DNA of 25,586 nt from a virus: the IMG/VR virus record IMGVR_UViG_3300003324_000147, positions 1-25,586 of that record. One strand, written 5' to 3'. Position numbers and translations under genes: made by a program. Of this stretch, positions 1-5,983 are shown piece by piece. How positions within the stretch are numbered: the first letter of the stretch is position 1; the number at the start of each line of letters is the position of its first letter. The notes below the pieces were generated by a model. It did no database searches. It saw only the letters and a list, made by a program, of their open reading frames with translations, and had not been told where the DNA came from.

Positions 1-1
1 C

Positions 2-64
2 CTTAAAGTAGATTATGGAGGTTTGAGCGAGAAACGTCCAGCGGAGTTCAATGTACTATTCTAG
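2..64 (+). CDS. possible C-terminal end of an upstream phage gene (partial)
   Basis: One frame is open from the window edge and ends in TAG at 62-64, giving about 20 residues ending in EKRPAEFNVLF. The other two forward frames stop within the first 10 bases. In many podoviruses the portal gene lies upstream of the scaffold and capsid genes, so a portal C-terminus is conceivable, but nothing in this short tail identifies it. It could equally be chance open sequence. Confidence 0.33.
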   Translation, partial: LKVDYGGLSEKRPAEFNVLF

Positions 65-104
65 ACACGTACCACGTCTATTAGACTCTCTATGCTCATA
101 CTCC

Positions 105-127
105 AAGTAAGTATTGTATAAACCACA
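105..127 (+). promoter_or_regulatory. repeated upstream element, copy 1 (putative phage promoter)
   Basis: AAGTAAGTATTGTAT at 105-119 followed by AACCACA at 121-127. The same 15-mer and the same AACCACA recur at 1144-1168, and in both places a start codon follows about 24 bases after the 15-mer. The identity outside coding sequence and the conserved spacing suggest a promoter or other control element. TATAAA at 117-122 could act as a -10 box here, but the second copy reads TATTTT, so a phage-specific RNA polymerase or sigma factor is also possible. Confidence 0.5.
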
Positions 128-143
128 TGCCTAAGGAAACTCT

Positions 144-416
144 ATGAACAAGAGTCTTATTCTTGCTGCCCTTTTAGCGCCTTCCTTCTGCCTCGCACAG
201 ACCAAGGAAGAAAGGAAGCAACAGATCACTGCAGATATGACTGCCCTTCTATTGAAGATGGTAGCCGCGGATCACCTCATGATAATCAACCTCTGGAGAG
301 AATATCTCACCGTAGACAAAGACGGGACTGAGAAGATTCGTGAAGAGGCTCTTGTAGATTATGAAGAAGCAGAAAAACTTTTTGACCAACTGAAGGCATT
401 AGAATCACATGAATAA
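144..416 (+). CDS. small exported protein of unknown function
   Basis: 90 residues. The first 19 residues form a Sec-type signal peptide (basic MNK, hydrophobic ILAALLAP, probable cleavage near CLAQ/T). The mature part is a short charged, helix-prone protein with many Lys, Glu and Leu, and no recognised domain. The ATG is preceded by an AAGGAA ribosome site and by the repeated element at 105-127. The gene overlaps the next start by 8 bases, so the two are probably translated together. Cys16 might suggest a lipobox, but the surrounding residues do not fit well. It is not a recognised virion gene; export implies action in the periplasm or outside the cell, for example as an accessory (moron) gene. 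Function unknown. Confidence 0.75.
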   Translation: MNKSLILAALLAPSFCLAQTKEERKQQITADMTALLLKMVAADHLMIINLWREYLTVDKDGTEKIREEALVDYEEAEKLFDQLKALESHE

Positions 417-1131
417 GTATCCATTATATTTCTTAGCTATCGCTTGCGTAGTGCCTGTAGTAGCTAGCGAAAAGGACGAGAAGGCTGTTAAGTTATTGAA
501 GGGTAATTGGGGAGCAATAACCGCTAACCAGTATAAGCAGACCGCAGAAAACGTGAATGAAGCGGTAAAAACTGCGGCGGTAGCAGTAAGTCCTGAGATG
601 GCTCACGCATCAGCGAAGGCTTTTACATCAGGAGGTCTTGAAGGTCTAAGCGACAAAGAGATCAGAGAGAAGGGAAAAGCCCTGGGGGAAGGCATTGTTA
701 CTGGTGTTATAGGAGCTACTGGAGTTGCTTTACAAGCAGGAGGAGCTGCGGCAAAAGCTAAAGCGGCTGCTGCAATGACTGCGCTATCTGGTGGAGCAGT
801 AGTAGCTGCGCCTATCGTACTACCATTCACATTCGCTGGTGGAGTCTTTGCCTACTGTATGTCAGTAGAGCGTCAGAAAGAGTACGGGCATTGCTTAAGA
901 ACTCACTTTGATAGCCCTTCAGTTAACGAAGAGAAGATGCCTCGTCGCTGTGAGTCACCAGAGCGAAGAGCTTTCTGGTGGAGTCAGAAATGGGCTGGAC
1001 AGCAAAAGCGTATATTCAAAATCCTCAAGGAAGAAGGAAGGAGACCAAGAGCAGCCGCACCGGGAAGACCATACTGGTCTAACGACGGACCGAACGTCAT
1101 GGGAGAAGGCGACCTAAATAACGGTAAGTAA
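409..1131 (+). CDS. exported Ala/Gly-rich, probably membrane-inserting protein of unknown function
   Basis: 240 residues. It begins with a signal peptide (MNKYPLYFLAIACVVPVVAS, cleavage probably after AS). Residues about 95-150 are a long hydrophobic stretch rich in Gly and Ala (GVIGATGVALQAGGAAAKA, then a second run ending FAGGVFAYC), resembling glycine-zipper membrane segments. The C-terminal part is hydrophilic and basic, with three further cysteines (near 150, 161 and 180) and a Pro/Arg-rich tail. It overlaps the preceding gene by 8 bases. Like the next gene it combines a signal peptide with a Gly/Ala-rich hydrophobic region, so the pair may act together at a membrane. The fold suggests membrane association; a role in lysis, superinfection exclusion or host interaction is speculation. 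Confidence 0.75.
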   Translation: MNKYPLYFLAIACVVPVVASEKDEKAVKLLKGNWGAITANQYKQTAENVNEAVKTAAVAVSPEMAHASAKAFTSGGLEGLSDKEIREKGKALGEGIVTGVIGATGVALQAGGAAAKAKAAAAMTALSGGAVVAAPIVLPFTFAGGVFAYCMSVERQKEYGHCLRTHFDSPSVNEEKMPRRCESPERRAFWWSQKWAGQQKRIFKILKEEGRRPRAAAPGRPYWSNDGPNVMGEGDLNNGK

Positions 1132-1143
1132 TAAGAAGCGAAT

Positions 1144-1168
1144 AAGTAAGTATTGTATTTTAACCACA
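1144..1168 (+). promoter_or_regulatory. repeated upstream element, copy 2 (putative phage promoter)
   Basis: AAGTAAGTATTGTAT at 1144-1158 and AACCACA at 1162-1168, matching the element at 105-127 with two extra T residues in between. It lies in the 50-base gap between two exported-protein genes, 23 bases before the ATG at 1182. No good -35 box is seen, which argues for a dedicated phage promoter or a post-transcriptional signal rather than an ordinary sigma70 promoter. Confidence 0.5.
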
Positions 1169-1181
1169 ACGAAAGAACTAT

Positions 1182-1844
1182 ATGACTTCAGTTATATCTA
1201 GACTATCGATCACAGCAGTCTGTTTATCTACGTTACTTAATGCTTCTGATAAACCGTTAAAGGTTGCAGCAGCGAATCTTTATGCCTCACGTAATCACAC
1301 CGTGTTGCATGATAAGAATGGGTTTAGTGTTGATGGTCAGCGAGTAAGTAACGCTGATCTTAGTAAAGATTTACGTGGTATCTCTGGTAAGGCTTTAAGT
1401 TCTCTGTTCAAACGTAACGGAGCGCTTCAGGTATCTCGCGTCGGAAGTGATTTCCGTATTGAGAGCAGAGAACGCCTTAAGGGTGGCGGACCTATCTCAG
1501 GTGCTATTGCTTACTGGCTTACCAAAACGGTTTGTTATGGCGGTATGGTTGCCGGAATGACAGCCGGAACAACAGCTGCAGTAGCGTTAGCAGGCCCGGT
1601 AGCAGCTCCAGTTGCTGCAGGTTTGCATGTTGCTTCTGTAATGGCTCCAGCAGCGGTGGCAGGAACCACAGTCGGCGCAGTTGGCGCAGCAATTGGTACA
1701 AGTGCGGTTCTGACAGAAGCTGCAGTTGTAGCTGGAAGCCAGCTTGTTGTTGCAACAGGTAGCGTTGGTGGTGCAATAGCTGCAGTGGAATCTGCATCAA
1801 CAGTAGTTGGTGGATTCTTCACAGCTCTTCCATTCCTTCCTTAA
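1182..1844 (+). CDS. exported Gly/Ala-rich membrane-type protein of unknown function
   Basis: 220 residues. The N-terminus is a plausible signal peptide (MTSVISRLSITAVCLSTLLNA/S). Residues about 25-100 form a soluble segment with a DLSKDLRGISGKAL motif, followed by RLKGGGPISGAIAYWLTKTV. From about residue 105 to the end the protein is almost entirely Gly, Ala and Val with repeated GxxxG spacing, suggesting two or more glycine-zipper membrane helices. The upstream AAAGAAC is a weak ribosome site. The layout (signal, small soluble domain, Gly/Ala hydrophobic tail) echoes the gene at 409-1131, although the soluble parts do not obviously align. A strong stem-loop follows directly. No function is recognised; pore formation or membrane anchoring is an inference from composition only. 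Confidence 0.75.
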   Translation: MTSVISRLSITAVCLSTLLNASDKPLKVAAANLYASRNHTVLHDKNGFSVDGQRVSNADLSKDLRGISGKALSSLFKRNGALQVSRVGSDFRIESRERLKGGGPISGAIAYWLTKTVCYGGMVAGMTAGTTAAVALAGPVAAPVAAGLHVASVMAPAAVAGTTVGAVGAAIGTSAVLTEAAVVAGSQLVVATGSVGGAIAAVESASTVVGGFFTALPFLP

Positions 1845-1854
1845 TAGGTATATA

Positions 1855-1887
1855 AACTCTGGTAGGGGCTCTTCCTCTACCAGAGTT
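1855..1887 (+). terminator. strong stem-loop after exported-protein gene
   Basis: AACTCTGGTAGGGG at 1855-1868 pairs with CCTCTACCAGAGTT at 1874-1887 around the loop CTCTT: 14 base pairs, one of them a G-U that is wobble only on the + strand. It begins 11 bases after the stop codon at 1844. No run of U follows, so it may be a processing or stability hairpin rather than a classical intrinsic terminator. Confidence 0.5.
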
Positions 1888-1926
1888 CCACTGTACCCAC
1901 ACATTTGGGTAATAAAAGAGGTATTA

Positions 1927-2109
1927 ATGTTCTTAAATTTCACATGGAAAACCTACGTCGCTCTTGCGATAAACATCACCGTATTCACACTTATCGAGCT
2001 CTATCTGCTCAATCCTATGCAGCCTCATTGGATAACGGTGCTTATTTTCAGGACGGTTTTGGCTATATGGTCGGGTTACTGTACTAGAAAGACATTGAAG
2101 GTTTCTTAA
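1927..2109 (+). CDS. 60-residue protein with two predicted membrane helices
   Basis: Start chosen at ATG 1927 because AAAAGAGGT sits 5 bases upstream; a longer in-frame reading from 1807 would run through the end of the previous gene and the hairpin. Predicted helices cover residues about 9-28 (VALAINITVFTLIELYLL) and 34-51 (WITVLIFRTVLAIWSGY), with a basic C-terminus (TRKTLKVS). Size and topology fit a small holin-like or other phage membrane protein, but no endolysin gene lies beside it, so holin is only a possibility. The gene stands alone between a hairpin and a strong terminator. A 60-codon ORF in another frame (1905-2087) has no such ribosome site and is not preferred. Confidence 0.6.
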   Translation: MFLNFTWKTYVALAINITVFTLIELYLLNPMQPHWITVLIFRTVLAIWSGYCTRKTLKVS

Positions 2110-2141
2110 AGGGTCTTGGTGATTCGAGACACTGCTTACAT

Positions 2142-2173
2142 GAAAAGGGCCGGGCGCAATCCCGGCTCTTTTC
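2142..2173 (+). terminator. rho-independent-type terminator before the structural operon
   Basis: GAAAAGGGCCGGG (2142-2154) pairs over 13 base pairs with CCCGGCTCTTTTC (2161-2173), loop CGCAAT, with the descending arm containing TTTT. The one wobble (G2148-U2167) is a G-U on the + strand. It separates the exported and membrane protein genes from the structural genes. Confidence 0.8.
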
Positions 2174-2174
2174 G

Positions 2175-2203
2175 TTGATAGTATAGTTGTTCCGTGCTAT
2201 ATA
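2175..2203 (+). promoter_or_regulatory. putative sigma70-like promoter for the head-gene operon
   Basis: TTGATA (2175-2180), a 17-base spacer and TATATA (2198-2203), starting 1 base after the terminator stem. The -35 matches TTGACA at 5 of 6 positions; the -10 is weaker. TTGATAG (2175-2181) and CTATCAA (2206-2212), and inside them TATAG and CTATA, form an inverted repeat over the promoter, so it may also be an operator or a 5' hairpin. Confidence 0.55.
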
Positions 2204-2230
2204 TGCTATCAAATGACATAAGGAGTAGTA

Positions 2231-2758
2231 GTGGTGAGCAAAGAAAAAAAGTTTGCTGGCCAGGTCATACGGGAGCATGACGCTAAGGGCTTTGATCTTG
2301 AAGACGATATCATAGAATATCGCAAGGCCATGGAGCCTGAGATCATGTCTCGCTTGTACGACACTGTAGCCAAAGCAAGAATGACAGACGGATATTCCGA
2401 AAAAGATTTCTATGTTGTCCTTCTGACAACGGCAGAGAGAGTACTGAGGCAACCAAAATTAACATACTTGGCACGAAAATCGTGTCCAACTCCTGTCTTT
2501 AAGCAATCTGTTTGGAAATATAAGAACTGCTCAGGTCAATTAGAATTTCTCTGGTCCATACCAGATTCGATCCTCTATTATCACATCTTGCAAGACCCCG
2601 TTAAGTACCTCAAGGACAAGGAGACTGCTGATATAGCACGTTTTGTCATCTTGATGGAAGATGGAGCTCTTCTTGATTGGGTGAAGCAAGAGAACGGAGA
2701 GAAGGTAGATGCAGTTATTAAGATTACCAATGAGGAGGGAGTATGTTTGAAGAACTAG
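2231..2758 (+). CDS. hypothetical phage protein upstream of the scaffold gene
   Basis: 175 residues, starting at GTG 2231 (a second GTG follows at 2234) with AAGGAG about 6 bases upstream. The protein is soluble and mixed alpha/beta in character, with an acidic N-terminal third (EDDIIEYRKAMEPEIMSRLYD) and aromatic residues in the middle (KYKNCSGQLEFLWSIPDS). No signal peptide, membrane segment or recognised motif. It is the first gene after the terminator/promoter pair, and its last 16 bases overlap the scaffold gene, so the two are probably translationally coupled. Its position suggests a head-assembly or packaging-related role, but no family is recognised. Confidence 0.75.
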   Translation: MVSKEKKFAGQVIREHDAKGFDLEDDIIEYRKAMEPEIMSRLYDTVAKARMTDGYSEKDFYVVLLTTAERVLRQPKLTYLARKSCPTPVFKQSVWKYKNCSGQLEFLWSIPDSILYYHILQDPVKYLKDKETADIARFVILMEDGALLDWVKQENGEKVDAVIKITNEEGVCLKN

Positions 2759-3477
2759 ATCCGGCTGCTGAGCACACTTTTCCAGCAGCGGAAGCTAAAC
2801 CCGTAGAGAATAACCCGCAACCATCAGCGCAAGACTCCCAAAAAGAAGCCAATATGCGCATCTTGCGTGAACGAGCAGAGCAAGCGGAGCGAAGAGCGCA
2901 AGAGCTGGAGCGTATGATTCAGATGAACATGAATCAGCAGCAGACAACTAAGATGCAGATAGCTGAACCTGATGAAGATGATATGGATATTAGTGATGAT
3001 ACCTATGTTGAGGGAAAGCATCTCAAGAAATATATTAAGCACCTCAAGAATGAGGTTAAGAACACCAAGAAGCAGTTCGAAGAGTACAACCAGCAGAATG
3101 CCTTGGCCCAAGCTGACATGCGCTTAAAGTCCCAATTCCCTGACTTTGAGTCTGTTGTAAGCGCTGAGAACCTTGAGAAGCTCAAGCAACAAAAGCCTGC
3201 TCTTTATAGGACTATCTATGCCAATAATGATATCTATGATCGTGGTTATTCCGCGTATGAGATGATCAAAGGGGCTGGTTTTGCTGGTGAGCAGTATGAT
3301 GCCATTGATAAAAAAGTTGAAGAGAACAGAGCTAAGCCTCGTGCTGCGGCAAATGCTTCTCCACAAACAGGAGAGACTCCATTGGCTCGTGTTGGAGACT
3401 ATGACAGACGTATTCTAAGCGAAGAACGCATGGAGCAGTTGCGTCGACAAGTTGCACAAGCCAAGATGTATAAGTAA
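2743..3477 (+). CDS. capsid assembly scaffolding protein (probable)
   Basis: 244 residues. Proline/alanine-rich N-terminus, then a highly charged coiled coil at about 35-62 (RILRERAEQAERRAQELERM), an acidic stretch at 75-90 (EPDEDDMDISDD) and a second Lys/Glu-rich helix at about 92-125. The C-terminus is basic and helix-prone (SEERMEQLRRQVAQAKMYK), as expected where scaffolds contact coat protein. Composition, length and location immediately upstream of the capsid gene are typical of podovirus scaffolds, which drive procapsid assembly and then leave. GAGGGAG precedes the ATG inside the upstream gene. Sequence identity of scaffolds is always low, so the assignment rests on architecture and context. 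Confidence 0.8.
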   Translation: MFEELDPAAEHTFPAAEAKPVENNPQPSAQDSQKEANMRILRERAEQAERRAQELERMIQMNMNQQQTTKMQIAEPDEDDMDISDDTYVEGKHLKKYIKHLKNEVKNTKKQFEEYNQQNALAQADMRLKSQFPDFESVVSAENLEKLKQQKPALYRTIYANNDIYDRGYSAYEMIKGAGFAGEQYDAIDKKVEENRAKPRAAANASPQTGETPLARVGDYDRRILSEERMEQLRRQVAQAKMYK

Positions 3478-3513
3478 TATAGTCGTGTGGCAGTTACAAA
3501 TTCCACAACTTCT

Positions 3514-3545
3514 GGGGTCTAAGTAGTTCAAGCTGCTTAGGCCTC
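3514..3545 (+). terminator. stem-loop between scaffold and capsid genes
   Basis: GGGGTCTAAGTAG (3514-3526) and CTGCTTAGGCCTC (3533-3545) form 13 pairs around TTCAAG; three are G-U wobbles on the + strand and would be C-A mismatches on the other. No clear U-tract. It may attenuate transcription or protect mRNA ends between the scaffold and capsid genes. Confidence 0.45.
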
Positions 3546-3575
3546 TTGCATTTCTGGCAAAACTTTTTCTATACT
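3546..3575 (+). promoter_or_regulatory. putative promoter for the major capsid gene
   Basis: TTGCAT (3546-3551), an 18-base spacer and TATACT (3570-3575, 5 of 6 to the -10 consensus). It directly follows the stem-loop at 3514-3545 and would start a transcript near 3582, leaving a leader of about 165 nt before the capsid start. The -35 is weak, so confidence is limited. Confidence 0.4.
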
Positions 3576-3590
3576 AGGTGCCAGCGTAAC

Positions 3591-3689
3591 GTAATCTCGC
3601 TAATTACAGACGTACTTGGATTCGTCACCCATTCTTATTTCTTATCGGCGTAAGGGTCTCGCCAACCAGGACGTACGCGAGTTTCGTCC
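3591..3689 (+). other. structured leader with serial small hairpins before the capsid gene
   Basis: This 270-base gap (3478-3747) has no gene. Besides the stem-loop and promoter above it holds at least four short consecutive stems: GTAAT/ATTAC (3591-3607), GACG/CGTC (3609-3626), GGCG/CGCC (3647-3663) and GGACG/CGTCC (3669-3689). The second and fourth share the pattern GACGTAC...TTCGTC. This could be a folded 5' leader affecting capsid mRNA stability or translation. Each stem alone is short and could occur by chance. Confidence 0.35.
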
Positions 3690-3747
3690 GACTCAGAAAC
3701 AACAATATTAATCTATGTACGTTTGTACTCTCTCTAGGAGTGTGTGT

Positions 3748-4893
3748 ATGATTACTACACCTACAACGCTTCCTGCACCGGTACAGCAAACATTTGATGA
3801 CGTGCTATTGTCGGTGAGAACCCCGAACCTGATCATGAAATTAGGTGCACTATCTAAACGTTTGCCAGCTAAAGGTGGAAGAACGTTACGTATGGCGCGC
3901 TACGATAGATTGCCAACTGCTCCAGTTCCTCTTGGACCCAGCGGCGCAACTCCTCCAGCGACTCCATTAAACCGTGTGGACATCGATGCTACTATGTCAT
4001 TCTATGGCTTATATGTAGCTATCAACCAACAAGTAACTTTACAGAACCAAGACCCTGTACTTAATGAAACAGCTGAATTACTCGGCTTATCTTTACGTAT
4101 GACAGAAGACCAATTGACCCGCGATATGTTGGCGTCAACTGCTTCTATCTACAACTGTACCGGTGGAACGAATGGTGACTTGCCAACCGATCTTTCTCTT
4201 GCAGATATTGACGACGTGACTTCAACATTGTTAACAAACGATGCGTGGATGATCCTTGACACTATCGGTGGAGAAGACAAGTTCGGAACAGGTCCAGTTC
4301 GTGATGCTTACTTAGCATTAGGTCACACAAGATTGTCAAAAGACTTGAACAACCTTAACGGCTTCATTTCTAAATGGAACTATCCTAATGACAATCGTGT
4401 GTTGAGATCAGAATGGGGTAACGTGAACAACGTTCGCTTCATGCTCTCTTCAGTTGCGAGCGTATCTCCAAATGCATCTGCATTGGGCAACGACGTGTAT
4501 AACGTATTTGTTCAAGGTATGGAAGCTTTGGCTTGCGTAGAGCAAGATAACTACTCGGCTCGCTTCTTATATAGACCGCCAGTGTTCTCGGATCCATTAT
4601 TCCAGAACGTAACTATAGGCTACGTTTTCGCAGAAGTGCCTAAACCTTCTGGGCACTATAAATCTTCTCTGATTGACTTGGAAGCCGTAGCGTAAGAGCC
4701 GGCGACAGGGCGGAAGGCGGAAGCCACCGTGAGAGACTAAGTGAGAAGACCTCGAAAGAGGATGCGATAGTCCGAACAGCTGAGGAAACCAGCTGAGAAG
4801 AATCCGAAGCGGTTCTTCCCCCGAAAGGGAGTAACAAAATTGAGAATCTTGAACGATCTTTGGATCACCAACATGCGTTGTACGCTACGATAG
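3748..4893 (+). CDS. major capsid protein, N4-gp56-like, interrupted by a group I intron (join 3748-4641, 4843-4893)
   Basis: The HK97-fold coat protein that forms the icosahedral shell. Start at ATG 3748 because TAGGAG lies about 7 bases upstream; the in-frame ATG at 3715 lacks one. Exon 1 encodes 298 residues (MITTPTTLPAPVQQTFDDVL onward), exon 2 encodes 16 more (RILNDLWITNMRCTLR), giving 314. The pattern LRMARYDRLPTAPVPL, the N-proximal E-loop-like region, the WGNVNNVRFMLSS segment and the GY(V)F...ILNDLWI ending fit the N4-gp56 family of coat proteins as I know it. Without splicing, translation runs 17 codons into the intron and stops at 4693-4695 with an unrelated tail. The exon 2 TAG overlaps the GGAG of the next gene. 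The family name is from pattern recall; the capsid role is firm from context. Confidence 0.85.
4642..4842 (+). ncRNA. group I self-splicing intron in the capsid gene (201 nt, no ORF)
   Basis: Hand-drawn structure. P1: exon GUGCCU (4636-4641) pairs with GGGCAC (4651-4656), with the diagnostic U-G pair at the 5' splice site. P10: exon 2 AGAA (4843-4846) pairs with UUCU (4647-4650), directly next to the guide. P3: UCUUCUC (4663-4669) with GAGAAGA (4743-4749). P6: GGC/GCC around GGAA (4716-4725), flanked by CGG/CCG. P7: GACUA (4735-4739) with UAGUC (4768-4772). P8: CCUC-GAAA-GAGG (4750-4761). P9: CAGCUG (4777-4782 and 4790-4795). Two more 3' hairpins at 4798-4817 and 4817-4830. The intron ends in G4842 (omega G). 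Splice sites fall on codon boundaries. The RNA binds guanosine and removes itself by two transesterifications. P4 and P5 are less certain, and the subgroup is not assigned. Confidence 0.9.
4843..4893 (+). CDS. major capsid protein, exon 2 (C-terminal 16 residues)
   Basis: Codons from AGA at 4843 to TAG at 4891 read RILNDLWITNMRCTLR. The segment has no start codon, begins exactly after the predicted omega G of the intron and is in phase with exon 1. ILNDxWI-type endings are characteristic of capsid proteins of this family. Its stop codon overlaps the GGAG ribosome site of the next gene, as expected for the true gene end in this tightly spaced operon. Confidence 0.85.
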   Translation, partial: RILNDLWITNMRCTLR

Positions 4894-4902
4894 GAGAATA
4901 CG

Positions 4903-5916
4903 ATGTCTGTTGTTTTTTCAGGAACTAATCAAGGTCGTTTCACATCTACAGGATCTGCAGTAACCATACAGCTTCGGTCTGACTTAGACTGGATGTGGGT
5001 TATAAACCAAACCGTATCTTATGCGGCTGGTGCAGGCACAGGTGCAGAATTCTACTGGCAACGTGGGTATGCCCAAGGCCGTGGAGACATCTACACCAAA
5101 ACTGCCGTGACTAACGCCTTAGCGAAAGCTCAAATTGCAGCTAACGCAGGATTCTTTTTAGTAGATTCCTCTGTTAACTTGCCTGGTCCTTCAGTTGCAT
5201 TGACTGGTATAACCGCAGGAAACCCTCCTGTAGTGAACACTGGTAGCACAGCTGGACTCAATAGTGGGGACATTGTACGTATCTTCTCTACCGTTGGAGC
5301 ACTCCAATTGGCTGGATTAGACTTTACTATTGATACCATCGTAGCGAACACAAGCTTCGAGCTTGCCTACATGGCTCAAATAGCTAACGCTAACCCAGGA
5401 GCTGGTACTTACCGTCGTATCCCTTACAACCCTTACTTCTATCCATGGAACCGTTACATAACCAAGATCTCACAAGCTGCACAAGCTATTGTGACCTTGT
5501 CTGTAACTCACGGATATACCGTAGGGCAAGTAGTTAGATTCATCGTTCCTACTGTTAGTGCTGCGGCATACGGTATGACTGAACTTAACGGGCTTCAAGG
5601 TACCATCGTTGCAGTCGGCCAAGCTGACGCAGACGGTGTGACCAACACTATAACTGTTGATATAGACACAAGTGGATTCACAGCATTTGCTTTCCCTCTT
5701 ACAACTGACCCAGGATTTACTCCTGCACAAGTTGTACCTATTGGTGAAAACACTGCTGAAGCGCTTCTTCTTGGGGCTAATATCCTCGGTGATGCTACCG
5801 TAAACCAAGCTTACATTGGTATTCAACTTATGGCAGGAACAGCGTCTCCTGCTGGGGTGAATGGCAACGTAATCTACTGGGTTGCTGGTAAGTCATTCAG
5901 TGTTGATAATCAGTAA
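4903..5916 (+). CDS. virion structural protein with FCCH-like beta domains
   Basis: 337 residues; AGGAG overlaps the capsid stop 7 bases before the ATG. The protein is Ala/Gly/Thr/Val-rich and beta-prone with no membrane segment. Residues about 105-150 (GLNSGDIVRIFS...TFEL) and 195-285 (GQVVRFIVP...GMTELNGLQGTIV...IDTSGFTAFAFP) resemble the E1 FCCH-type beta domain annotated in many phage structural proteins: a G-x-x-V-R edge strand, GM...LNG turn and D-T-x-x-F-x-A-F strand. The second domain is paralogous to the protein at 6494-6889, down to PAQVVP(I/V)GE. The position after the capsid gene suggests a head decoration, fibre or connector-associated protein. The exact role is unknown. Confidence 0.75.
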   Translation: MSVVFSGTNQGRFTSTGSAVTIQLRSDLDWMWVINQTVSYAAGAGTGAEFYWQRGYAQGRGDIYTKTAVTNALAKAQIAANAGFFLVDSSVNLPGPSVALTGITAGNPPVVNTGSTAGLNSGDIVRIFSTVGALQLAGLDFTIDTIVANTSFELAYMAQIANANPGAGTYRRIPYNPYFYPWNRYITKISQAAQAIVTLSVTHGYTVGQVVRFIVPTVSAAAYGMTELNGLQGTIVAVGQADADGVTNTITVDIDTSGFTAFAFPLTTDPGFTPAQVVPIGENTAEALLLGANILGDATVNQAYIGIQLMAGTASPAGVNGNVIYWVAGKSFSVDNQ

Positions 5917-5923
5917 ATAAACT

Positions 5924-5961
5924 GGAGGGGAAGGACTTCGTCATGGGCGTCCTTCTCCTCT
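5924..5961 (+). terminator. intercistronic stem-loop
   Basis: GGAGGGGAAGGAC (5924-5936) pairs with GTCCTTCTCCTCT (5949-5961), about 13 pairs with G-U wobbles on the + strand and a 12-base loop. No U-tract follows, and the next gene starts 22 bases later, so it is more likely an RNA stability or processing element than a complete stop. Confidence 0.45.
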
Positions 5962-5983
5962 TGGTAATGAAAGGAAAAAGAGT

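Noticed and set aside
1905-2087. Alternative 60-codon + frame in the membrane-protein region
   Set aside because: Its start lies inside the small ACCCA/TGGGT hairpin without a ribosome site, and its product has no membrane helix; the frame at 1927 has AAAAGAGGT upstream.
3715-3747. In-frame ATG giving 11 extra residues at the capsid N-terminus
   Set aside because: No ribosome site precedes 3715, while TAGGAG is well placed before ATG 3748, and MITTPTT is a natural capsid start.
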